A DNA stretch of 64,000 nucleotides from Thunnus maccoyii (lineage: Eukaryota; Chordata; Actinopteri; Scombriformes; Scombridae). Made by a program: the position numbers and the translations under genes. Below the pieces are notes generated by a model that saw only the letters and a list, made by a program, of their open reading frames with translations, had not been told where the DNA came from and did not search any database. This document shows, one piece after another, positions 43,560 through 54,233 of the stretch (position 1 is the stretch's first letter; each line of letters starts with the position of its first letter). The stretch lies in NCBI RefSeq assembly GCF_910596095.1, contig NC_056538.1:7372001-7436000 (forward strand), given 5' to 3'.

Positions 43560-43645
43560 GTTTTTCTCGGGTTTCTGTGCGCTTGTGTCTCTTCTCCTCT
43601 GGATCTCAGCGCGTCTCTAGGGCCCTCGGCGCGGCGCGGCCCTCT

Positions 43646-43674
43646 TATTTATAGGGCGCAATTAGCATGTGAAT
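43646..43674 (-). promoter_or_regulatory. her8a: her8a-like core promoter: TATA box plus CATGTGAAT module
   Basis: Plus-strand TATTTATA at 43646-43653 (coding-strand TATAAATA), 12 bases, then CATGTGAAT at 43666-43674. The TATA box is about 87 bases upstream of the ATG, implying a leader of roughly 60 nt. The words and spacing are identical to those at hes6. Confidence 0.65.
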
Positions 43675-43690
43675 GCTCCAACTCTTTGGC

Positions 43691-43707
43691 TGTGGGATTT
43701 TCCCACA
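43691..43707. promoter_or_regulatory. her8a: Inverted pair of RBPJ/Su(H)-like sites upstream of her8a-like gene
   Basis: TGTGGGATTTTCCCACA reads TGTGGGA on one strand and, on the other, the full RBPJ consensus TGTGGGAA (plus 43700-43707). The palindrome sits 38 bases upstream of the TATA box. Notch-responsive hes/her genes commonly carry RBPJ sites here, although the usual paired sites are about 16 bases apart rather than abutting. Confidence 0.5.
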
Positions 43708-43719
43708 CACGGGGTCCCA

Positions 43720-45723
43720 TCAGTCAAGACTGACAGGTCACTGGCTCCATTCAATAACCGAGAGACCCGGCCTAGAAAAAAAAAATACTCACAAGCGACA
43801 GATGTCCAGCCTGAAACCATGCACTACCCTCCCTCCCCAGCCTCCACACAACAAAAAAACTGCAGTTTCCTCTTCTCCCAGGGATGAACAAGAGTGTGCA
43901 GTTACCGTGCTTTACTCCGGGGAGCCCCTCGCCCATTCTTCTCAGGAGCAACGTTACAATACCTGCAAAAAGGCCAAACCTATTTCCTCAAAGCTCACAG
44001 GAAGACACAATAGGATGACAAATCACCAGAGAATATATCTGCCCAATGTCTACCTGTATGGAAGATGAGATCCATTTTAAAGACATTCATCTCAAATTAT
44101 TTGTATCAGCTATTATTTAAATCCTGATTCTTAAATCCCATTCGTCGTAATGATATCAAAACTTTTGCTCAGCAGCTGGCTGCAGCAGGAGAGACTGCAG
44201 CACACATCTCTTCTCTTTTAGAAATAGATGGACATGTCGGCTGTTTGTCTAAAGAAACACATCTTGCAGCGTATTTAGCTGGCTTTGATCACACTCCGTG
44301 TTTTCAAGTGTCAGACATCTGCTGTTAACTGTTAGCGAGCAGATGTCAGATTGACCAGATGTCCCCCCACCTTTGGGTCCCTTAAAGCGGAGGCCCTTGT
44401 TTTAGAGCCACGCGACTGCCAGGCGAATGCCGGGTCGTGGGAACCGCAGGCGAACAAAGGCGACTATTCATCCAAACCTAACCAGCATGAAGAGAGTAAT
44501 AACGCCCAGAGAGGGTGGACAGTCCGGCCAGTGGGGAGGAGGAGGATGCGGTCGGAGGCTTAGGCAGGTAACCAGTGCCTCAGGCAGGTGTAGGTGTCAA
44601 CTTCCTCTTTGTAGCCATTACCATGGGAAACGCCGTCAACTAATTAACTCTGAATGTCAGTCTTTGTTTTTACTGTCATCAGTGCTGTCAAAAATACCAC
44701 TTCGAAAGATTATTTGTGTCTAATATGTATCTTTTACAACAGAAAAGTTAAATTAACTAATTAAACTAATTAAAATTCTTCTATTACTTCTACCCCCTCA
44801 CCAAAAAATCCAGAATCTATGAATATGCAAATATATTTCATGACAAAAGTTTTACTGCTAGGCACAAGTTAGTTCCTGCTTCACTGAAAAGTCCAGTCAA
44901 AATATCTGCACATACATCATTCTGCACAGAGAAGCTCATCTCAAGTGCAGTAACAACGAGCAAAACAATTTTTTGATTGTAGTGGGACTTTAATATGCCT
45001 TAACCAGCACCAGTGGGATGTGCTTCTAACAGTATCAGAGATAATTTATGCTGCAAATAAATTTGTGTTTGTGAAAATGTCAGATATCACAGAATGTTTC
45101 CGTTAAAAGAGAAGAAGGAATCTTTAGTGATATACCACACACAAAAGACACAAATGATATAAAACAGTAAAAGATAAAGATTATTGAAATGTATGATAAG
45201 CAAATTTGAATAATCTTTACAAAACAGTAATTTTGTTTTCTAAAAAATGGGTGTGTTGTATTCCAACACAACACAGTGAAGACTAAATTTATAAGACATG
45301 ACCAAACTATGTGCTGTAGTGTTCTGTACAATGTGGGAAGAAAATGATCAGCAAAATGATCTCATAATGTACTGCTGCTATACAACACCTGCAGTAACTG
45401 CATGCTCATTACTGTCAAGGGCCAAAAACCAACAACTATCTGACCTCAAACTGACAAGCCAAGTAAAATAATAAAGCAGAACAAAGTACAATTATATATA
45501 ATGAATAAAAATGCTATGAATTTAAACACAAAAATCAAAGGGAAATGAGAGTATGGTGGTGAGTGTGTGTATGTGTGCCGTGAAACAAAGTCATCATAAA
45601 ATTTGCTTACTCTCAAAGTTCTTTAATTTTTTCAACCTGAAAGATATAACAAGTACTGCACTATTGTTTGCTATCAACCATGAACAAAACTAAGTCCAAC
45701 ACACTTTAATGCTAAAGAAAAAA
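43720..45723. other. Intergenic region between her8a-like gene and lectin gene
   Basis: About 2 kb without a supported gene. It is moderately GC-rich to about 44600, including a purine/GC-rich stretch at 44400-44590, then AT-rich. The sequence near 44400-44640 could be regulatory for the bHLH gene, but I recognise no definite element. Confidence 0.45.
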
Positions 45724-45729
45724 TTTATT
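45724..45729 (-). other. Polyadenylation signal of lectin gene
   Basis: Plus TTTATT (AATAAA on the minus strand) about 200 bases downstream of the lectin stop codon, the first such signal after it. Confidence 0.5.
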
Positions 45730-45925
45730 ACATGAAAAACATCCAACTCTGCTAAAAGTAAAATGAGACTTTTCCTGATCAAGGGGAAGGATCCCCGTGA
45801 TGTACTGTATTTCTGAAGCAGGCTAGATATTAATTCTTATGAACTAATAACAAAAACTTCATCAAAAATAATGGAAGCATGGAAAAATAAAATCACAATT
45901 TGAAGACGTATCAGCACTTCTTCTT

Positions 45926-48900
45926 CTATTTTTCCTCTTCTGCTTCTGTTGAATGGAAGATCTTTCCATCAGGCTGCACCATCCATCTCAGTTTGACTTG
46001 TTGACCCAGGCCGTGGTCCTTCAGTCTCTGGTTGAACTGACCAGAAAAAATCTTTGTAATTTCATAGGAACTAAGAGTGTACAGTCACGCTATAGCAGCT
46101 GTGTAAGGCTTTACGTAGGCACAGCAGTGCTTTTAGCTAGAGGTTAACATGAGCATGGCAACATTCACTCAAGGAAAATGCTAAAAAACTGAGCAGGTAC
46201 AGTATGTTTGCCATGTTTACCATGTTCATCATGTTTATCATGTTCACCAACTTAGTTTAGCATGTTAGCACACTAACATTTAATACCTGAAATACAAATG
46301 TCAGCCTCATGGTGGATGAAATGTCATTGGATCACCAGTCATCTTCATCCTCTTGGAAACATGAATATCTGGACAACATTTAATGACAATCTATCCAATA
46401 GTTGTAGAAAAAATTTGATCTGGATGAAAGTGTTGGACTGAGCGACTGACATTGCCATCACTAGAGCCACACAGCTAGTGTGTGACTAACAAAGACTCTG
46501 TGGTAGACAGCAATGCATGCTGCTCACCCCACAAATGAAAATTCTACACATACTGTAGTAGCTGAGAGGTCAAACACATATCAGTGAAGAAATATATCCA
46601 CTTATTGTCCAAGAGGCCAAAAAAAATGCTTAACATACTAAAATGCAAATAATTCTTCGGCATTATATTCAACATCATTCATTACCTGCTGCAAGATGGA
46701 GTCCTGCATCTCTTCCAGGTCCACTGAGGGGTCAGATTTTCTCAGAATCACCTTCACAGTCCGCTTGAGCACTGCATATTCTGGGATAGAAATATTGAAA
46801 TCATATTATGTTTATGTGGTAAACTGTAAAATTGAAAGCCATGCCACAAACAGGTTTTGAACATACTGACTTAACTATAGATCATAACTCACCGCTGCAC
46901 ACAAAAGCATATGTGTTGTTACAAAGCCTTGCATTCCATTTACTGTGAGTTGTAGTCACACAGGAATCTATGATTTTATCTGGTTGACCCCAATTCCAGC
47001 TACTGAATGAAGTCATCTGCATCCGCTGACCATCTGACCACTTCCAAGACTCTCTATACAGGCCGATCCACGCATAATTATCCACCAGCCTACGGATTTC
47101 TTCATTCTCAGTTGAGTTCCTCACACTGGCAAGGTCTGTGTAGTTCGCCCTGCAGTACCTCTGAGCGTCAGTCCAAGTCATGAGAGTTTTTACATAGATG
47201 AATCTAGTCTTTGAAAATTCTGTAAAATAAAAGTCATGATGTAGAAATCTCAAGTAATTTCATTCATACAATAACCAAGAACAGCGAAACAAGACTAAGA
47301 GTTTACAACTGCTGGTGGTGGAAGGCTGTTACTATAGGCACAGTGTTGCTTTGAGCTAAATGCTAATGTCAGTATACTAACATGATTGGAAAGATGATGC
47401 TAACATGCTGATTAGCAGGTATAATGTTTACCATGTTCACTATACTAGTTTTGCATGTTAGGATTCTAAAATTTACAACATTTACTTATTAGCACTAAAT
47501 ACAAAGTACAGCTGAGACTGATGGAATTGTCATTAATTTTGCAAATCGTAAGTTGAAGTATTTGACAAACTGATATTTGGACCTGGTGGTGGTGCAATAT
47601 GAAAAGTGCAATTCAGCCTGAGACGGACATGAATATCTGCACTAAAGTTCATATAAACCATCAAATAGTTGTCAAGATATTTCACTCAAAACCATAAATG
47701 TCAACTTCAGAGTGGCTTTAGAGGAAAAATCAGGGGATCACCAAAGTCTGTAAGATTCATCCTCTGAGGACAATGAATGTCAGTCCAAAACTCCATGGCA
47801 AACCATCCAATAGTTGTTGAGATATATCAGTATGGACCAATGCTGGTCCGACAGTCCTACATTGCCATCCCCAGATCCATGTTGCTTGCATGGCTAAAAA
47901 TGTTGCCATGCTGGTTAACAGAGTATACAGTGACTTGTTTAAAGCTGTAGTATTTAGCCAACACTGACTAGTCTGTACATTGAAAGAGAGAAGGGGCATG
48001 ACACATTACAGCATCAGTAAGTAATCACTCATGCATAAATTAACATGAACTATTTGGTCCATTTAAAGACAGACTTTAGCTTACAAGGTGAACATGTCAC
48101 ACAGCAATTAACAAACACAGATATAGATATAGATATAGCTATTTTCCCCAAATAGATGACAATGGCTTTTGGGATTTTTTTTTTTTACCTGAATTAGTAT
48201 AAGCTATTAAAGGTGATAATAATGATCATAATGAATACTGTACTTTGACTCATTTTGTTTTTCTCCTCTTACCATTGTAGCAGACGAATGTGCGTTCGGA
48301 ATCACACCAATAATCTGACCATCCACCATCAGTTCCAATGTCAGCACACATAAATTTTCCGTGAAAGGCATTGGGCTCCCAAGCGGCCCACAACCTGAGC
48401 TCAGCCTCTCCTTCTCTGTAAAATCTCTTCCTGTCCAGAGACCACTTCCAGTTGTTAAAATCACCATACAGACCTATCCAGACTTCATCCTCAGAACCCC
48501 ATAATATGTGACTCAGCCTGATCATGACTTCCTCGCTGTTTATGGTAACCAGGTCTGTGTACTTCTCCCTGCAGTAACGCTGGGCTTCAGTCCAGTTCTT
48601 TGCATCTTTAACAAGGTGGTAAAGTTGATACGAGCATAAGGGGAGGATACACAGTCCTGTGATAATGACAATGATGTTACATTTCATGAAATAGTTGAGT
48701 TTAATGAGCTCAGTTGTTCAATGAAGCCTCTATTTAAACAAATACATGTTTATTATTATATCCATTTATCTATCATGTAGCCTGTGATACAGTGAAAGAT
48801 ACGGTACAGTCTACATTTGGACAGTGACACAGTTGTTTTGGGTTGGATCTGTACTCTGTACAGAATTATAAATGAGGGTCATGGGTGATGTAATTGCTGC

Positions 48901-49366
48901 AGTGTTAACACCGCATAGTATATAAAAACATTCACAAGTTCAGCTCAAAATTTTGTGCATATATATGAACATTTTGTGAATGAGGCTTTTTCTTTTATTT
49001 GAAATCCAATATGCTGGAATACAGAGCTAAAACAATGGAAACTGTGTCGTTTTCCAAATAATTAGACCAGATTTATTTGGAAAAGGAATGGATATCGTTT
49101 CAAACCCTTAAATGTACACAAACATGTGAAAATGATAGATTTGATTTCATGCAGTGGTTGTATTGAGTAACTCAGTTGCACTACTTGATTGTTGCCTGGT
49201 TTGCTTCAAACTTTCATATTTGTCAGTCAAGAAAAAAATTAGCCAACATCAACTAAAAAGCAAATTGTGACTCAAATTTGAATCTTTACTTCAGTTAGAA
49301 TTCTTAAACTAAAAAAAAATCTAAATTACACTCACCTGATAAGACCATGAAGATGCTTCCCACCAT
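45926..49366 (-). CDS. Secreted protein with two C-type lectin domains (5 exons, 315 aa)
   Basis: Exons in transcript order: 49366-49336, 48656-48273, 47219-46893, 46780-46686, 46036-45926 (948 nt, all GT-AG, in frame). Residues 1-19 form a hydrophobic signal peptide split between exons 1 and 2. CTLD1 (about 23-138) has WIGLY, conserved Cys 39/114/128/136, EPN at 104-106 and WSD at 123-125. CTLD2 (about 139-247) has WIGLY, Cys 161/225/238/246, QPD at 217-219 and WNA at 233-235. EPN is the mannose-type and QPD the galactose-type calcium/sugar motif of the family. A Lys/Glu-rich tail (248-315) ends HSTEAEEEK. No transmembrane segment is seen, so I infer secretion. Fish genomes hold many such genes annotated as mannose-receptor-like lectins, and I cannot give a symbol. 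Each domain is one exon in phase 1. Confidence 0.85.
46140..46490. repeat. Interspersed repeat copy in lectin intron 4
   Basis: The stretch contains CATGTTTACCATGTTCA, TTAGCATGTTAGCA, ATGGTGGATGAAATGTCATT, GGATCACCAGTCA, ATCTATCCAATAGTTGT, then GACTGAGCGACTGACATTGCCATC. These words belong to a long non-coding repeat abundant in teleosts. It is related to the copy at 47300-47900, in the same orientation but less complete. Confidence 0.6.
47300..47900. repeat. Longer copy of the same interspersed repeat in lectin intron 2
   Basis: Contains two internal modules, each ending with an ATC/ACCATCCAATAGTTGTTGA-type word (about 47655 and 47805), with AAATCAGGGGATCACCAAAG between them, and finishing GACATTGCCATCCCCAGA-like then TGCATGGCTAAAAATGTTGCC. 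The module duplication inside the element is typical of this repeat. No protein is encoded. Confidence 0.6.
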
Positions 49367-50763
49367 GATGTATAATGTTCCAGCTAGCCTTCAAAATCAA
49401 ATAGTAACTAGTAAGACTTAATCAAACCAGAAGACACCAGTTTGAAAATGTTTTTGGAACAGACTATAATAATTTTACTCTTGTTTTCTGATGAGACAAA
49501 ATGTAACAGAGAGACAAAATTCATATTATTCAAATAATACTTATACAGTGAACTGCAAAAGTGCACCCTCACATTATCATAATCTGAGAGAAGTAAGTGT
49601 AAACTCTCTTTATCTAATGTCTAATGCATAATTTTGAAGAACTGATGCCATACCCTGGTTGTGTAAAAAGTACAAATCAACTTTTGCTCACTCCAGTCTT
49701 GTAGTCTGTGTTGGCAGTACGGACGAAATGTCAGCATAATATACGGTAAATACACCTAGTGTCAGTCAGATCAATGCAACTCTCAAATAAACCTGCGTGG
49801 AAGCTGACAAAGAGCATGACTGTGTAGTGGTTAACTCCCTCCCTCTGGTCATGAAATGACATAATATTACAATTATCTCTGTGATTCTGATGATAAAATA
49901 AGGTACAGATTAAGTATTCAAAACCATGTAAAACAAAAAACCAAAAGCCTATATTTTGCATGTGGTTCTGTTTTGCATGGGGAAAAAGTAAATATACGAA
50001 GGCGGCAACTAAATCTTATTTGCATTGTACTATATATGAAGAGTTGCAGAATATATCAATGTACTGCAACTATCAACAATATTCACAAAAAAAGACTTAA
50101 ACATAAAAACATACATAAAGGAGATCAATAATAATTTTTTAAACTCAAAACAAATACACAATTTTAAATTTTAGCTTGATCTAAACACAGGGGCCTTGTG
50201 TCAAAATTTATCTTTAAAGATTACAGTCTTAAAAGTAAAACTAGAATTGACAATGCTTACATGATGCACATTTAATTGAATTATCACAATGTGCCTGTAG
50301 TAATATATGCAATGCACAGAGAGGAGGAAGAATGGGGGTGGGCCCCTACAGCAGGTTAATCAGGCCATGAGTAGGTCACAGTACAATAAGTTTTACAGCA
50401 GTAATTACGCTTGTAGTATCTGTTATGTGCATCATTTGTGTTCAAGTCTACAGTTTTTTTGTTATTCTTTTTAAAGTTAAGATTCATGTAAAGTACATTT
50501 AAAGTGCTTCAATGAAAAATTACATTAAAATAGCCTAAGTTAAGCTTGCCTTGCCTTGTAACGGTGCTTCTTTGATTAGGATACTGAGGCACTGTGTCTG
50601 CTTCCCCCCACATCAGTTTTCCTCGATAGATCGATAAATTCAAATATTTTGGTTTACATACAACGGAGACATTAAGTGACATTGGGTAGTGTGTCTGCTC
50701 AGTTCATGTTTTGTGTAGATAACTCGAGCAGCACCTTGTGGTCACACTGTGTCTGTGCTCCAG
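49367..50763. other. Intergenic region between lectin gene and cab39 (divergent promoters)
   Basis: About 1.4 kb, AT-rich, without a supported gene. It separates the divergent lectin (-) and cab39 (+) genes and must contain at least the lectin promoter. No TATA box is obvious immediately upstream of the lectin start. Confidence 0.45.
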
Positions 50764-51031
50764 TGACGTAACGTGAAACCACTGTTGCCATGACACCAGA
50801 CGGCCAGAGGAGGCGGTAGACGCTGCTACAGTGACAACAACTGTGCTGCTAACGTTACCAGTCGGGCTCAGAGGAGGAACTAGGAAACACATCCGCACAT
50901 TTATCCACAGTAGAAACACGGGGAGACGACGAGCAAGGAAAACAAAGCACTTTCTGTTCTAAGGAGCACCTGAGTTGCCTTTTGCCATCTTGACAAATCG
51001 GGGGGAAACGAGTGAAAACGCCGTTCACAAG
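50764..51031 (+). promoter_or_regulatory. cab39: cab39 promoter region and probable noncoding first exon
   Basis: A CRE-like TGACGTAA at 50764-50771 lies at the start of a GC-richer segment without a TATA box. A purine-rich leader ends in the donor TTCACAAG|GTATTA after 51031. The next usable acceptor is CCCTCAG just before 54192, leading to the exon with the cab39 start codon. This gives an intron of about 3.2 kb. Confidence 0.5.
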
Positions 51032-51400
51032 GTATTATGTTGTATCATGAATCAATATTTGCAAGCATTGTAGTGTAAGGCTACTTAAGCTAAGTTAGCT
51101 ATATTTGGTAATGTTAGCTTGATTGGCATATCAGTAAGTAGAAACGTTTTAGCAGAAGTGAGCCTGGTGTTGATGATGTGCTAAAGTCAGACATGGGTTT
51201 GAGTGTGCAGGCTAGCGCGGGGAGCCTCTGCCAGGCCTGGGTATGCTAAGTTAGCCAACTAACGTTACATATATTGGATACGTTACAAAACTAGCTGTCA
51301 TAAATGCACGTCCAACACCCGTAGATATTTTAAAATAAGCAAAAGCAACTAAAATTGTTTGGAAGCATGAGGCCTGTCGAGGCCTTCTGTGTGCCGACAA

Positions 51401-51420
51401 CACACACACACACACACACA
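51401..51420. repeat. (CA)10 microsatellite
   Basis: Ten uninterrupted CA units in cab39 intron 1. Confidence 0.9.
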
Positions 51421-51955
51421 CTTTTACAAGCCAGCAGCAGCACTGTTGTTAGGCGGACAGTGATTGAAATATAGGCCGCGTTAGCTTACAAATAGATAAA
51501 TAGTAAGCTGTCAAGTAAAGATAACGATAACTGAATCACAAATATCACTACGGCTTAGAGTTTAAGTTGTTTTGCATTTGCGAAACACATAATAACTCAG
51601 TGAGCACGTATCCATTTTGTTAGCATTGCGCAAAGTTGGCAGGCTTCACACCATCACAAACCAGGCATGGATATAATACAGAGGGGCGGTGCTCACTGCC
51701 AGCTTCATGTTGGCCAGCTTACTGCGCCGCAGGGTTGCAACTTGTACAGGTTTTTTTTAGGTTATACTAGTTGTAACAGTTGGTAGAAAGGGCTTTGGAG
51801 TATGTTGTGACACTTGTAAATATGCTTGATGACTGGACTAGCAATATACTAGCTGCTGGCAGTGGTCTCTAGCTTGCTGTCAAATGATAGCAGAGTATCT
51901 GCGGCTGTCTGGGCTGAAGGGTGGGGGTGACGTTTGAGGGGTCTTCAGACACTGT

Positions 51956-51978
51956 TTTGTTTGTTTGTTTGTTTGTTT
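51956..51978. repeat. (TTTG)n tetranucleotide repeat
   Basis: About five uninterrupted GTTT units in cab39 intron 1. Confidence 0.85.
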
Positions 51979-54233
51979 TACTGGGTAACAATATTTAAGG
52001 CTCCAATAGCTGTTGTCATCATGGATAGGTAAAGTCTATCCTGGCTAGGATGACAGTAATTTCCTTTGAGAAAATCGGCGGGCGGGAAGGTTTGGACTTT
52101 CTTTCTGTCTTTTAGGCAATGTTGGGTCATTCTGTTGATAAGTGAGGCCCAAAACACCGCTGACGTTTGTTGGCCTAACATCAAGATACGGGTTAGCAGC
52201 TGATTTTGAACCTGCCATATGTGTTGCCTTGCTATTTGGGTCACTGATACTGAAGCGGTTCTGCTGCCTGCTGTCTACATTAACGAGCATTAACCTGTGC
52301 GAAAGACGGATTTGGCCACCTGGCGAAGTTGAGGTGCGTCTAGATTAATGGAGATGTGAGCAAGCACAACTCGGGTCGCCAGTGAAACCGGGGACAGGTT
52401 TTGTGTTTCAGCGCAGTCACACATGACACATCATATATGAATGGTGGACTGCACCTCCCACTTCGATGCTGCTTGGTTTATATTCCTGGCTGCAGCATTG
52501 CTTTCTAAATGTGGACTCCCTGTCAAAGCAGAAGAGGAAGACTGTGACTGCTCCAGGGTTTGGGTTCAGAGGTTAGAGATCCTTACAAGACAAGAGGTTA
52601 GTGACAGACTGTTAGACCAGAGCTTCTGAGTGTTTAATGGGTTCCTCTTAAGTGACTATATGACTAGTGTTAATGTTTTGTGGCAAACGTTTAGTACCAC
52701 AGTGGAAACATGTGTCTTTAGTAGCAGCTTGCTTAATGAAAATCATTTTTGAGCTAAAATTATCATGAGACTGAGATTGTTGGGAGTAGGTTTTATTGAT
52801 ATTTCTGATATTCTATTTTTGATATTTTGTCATGTCTTCGGCGCTTTGAATAGGTCATGTAGTCATGTCGCATGACCCATTGTTTGAGCAAAGAAGCACA
52901 TTTAGGCTGACATGTTGCTAATTACGCTTGTTGTGATGGCTCAGTCTTCCTCAGCCTACTTATCTGCTCAGAAAACTTTGGCTCTTGCCTCATAGTGTGT
53001 CTAAGGTGGATGGGTGGGTCAAGGAATGGTGTAGATAAGGGTCCTTGTTTAGTAACCCAGTTAAATGAGCAGCTGTGAGATATGGTTGTCACATCTGTTG
53101 GTCCTAATGCCTTTGTTAAGGTCTGTGTAGTTCAGTTCAGTTTCATCTGGGGTGAGAGAGCAGACTCAAAGGGTGTGTTTTTTTTTTTTTTTACCTAAAT
53201 AACATAAATAAGAAAGTACAGTATGCTTAGTAATGTGAGGATGTGTTCACTTAGATATGTTAGTCACTGTACAGGGAGTGGGTGAGACAAAGGTCTGAGA
53301 CGACATCATGTCATGGTGTAAGTAGGCCTATGTCACAGTAAACATTGCCTAGTTAATCATTTACTGACAATGACCACAAGTCTGCGCCAGATTATACGAC
53401 TGTTCAGTGACGCAGTAAAGGTCAGATCAAGATATGATGGTCACAAGTCATAAAAATAAATCCCCTTTCCTCCGATGGGTTTGTATTTTAATGAGACACA
53501 GGACTTAACTAGCATCTAAGACCAGAAATGGTTGCATACTTGGAATGCACCTGTCTTCAAGCCAGCTTTGCTCCAGATAACCACGCCAGAGCAAGAATAG
53601 TATTAGGTCTTAAAGATGGACTAAACAAATGGAAACTACACAAGGCCTGACAAGATACTCAGCCCATTAGGAGTGAGTGACAAGTAGGGGAGTGGTAGTC
53701 AAAGTGAGAGTTCAGTGAGAAAAGAGGGTGACATTTATATTAATTACATACCTGCAGTTGGTGTAAACTTATACACTTGTGTTTTGCAGAGGTTCTTGAT
53801 GAAGCTTCACCCTTTAGTGATAATATGTTTTGTCTTGTATCTACTGTTATCATCCCTAAAATCTGTTTTGTCAGCCTTTGTCCAGACTTGCATGATACTG
53901 TTGTTATGTTGGCATGAGTATGACTTCTGACTATGAGTATGAATCATTTGCAAGTCATAGGCTGTATATTTGTTATCACCTTCTTTTCCTATGACCTACT
54001 TCTGCACTTTACTATAGCTTCATAAATCTTGTTAGCTTGAACAGAGTATTACATAGATATTGTGAGGATAGAGTCAAAGAGCCTGGATATGGTAGGTCAC
54101 CAGTTAGCATTTTATTTTGTATAGTGCAGCAACATTTACATTCCTCCATCTTTCAGGGGCTCTGATCCAATTTAACATTTCCATCCCTCAGGTGGACAGT
54201 CCGCTGCCTGGTAGCTCGTGGTAACTCTCCGCC

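Larger units (their letters stand above)
51032..54191 (+). other. cab39: cab39 intron 1
   Basis: About 3.2 kb noncoding. It holds a (CA)10 microsatellite at 51401-51420, a (TTTG)n run at 51956-51978 and a poly-T at 53178-53193. An open frame at 52441-52629 looks signal-peptide-like at its start but has no family match or splice support. Confidence 0.45.

Noticed and set aside
48121-48139. AGATAT short tandem repeat in a lectin intron
   Set aside because: Only three units; too short to be more than ordinary simple sequence.
52441-52629. Open frame with a hydrophobic N-terminus inside cab39 intron 1
   Set aside because: Short, with no recognisable domain and no splice or promoter support. The hydrophobic start is compatible with chance.
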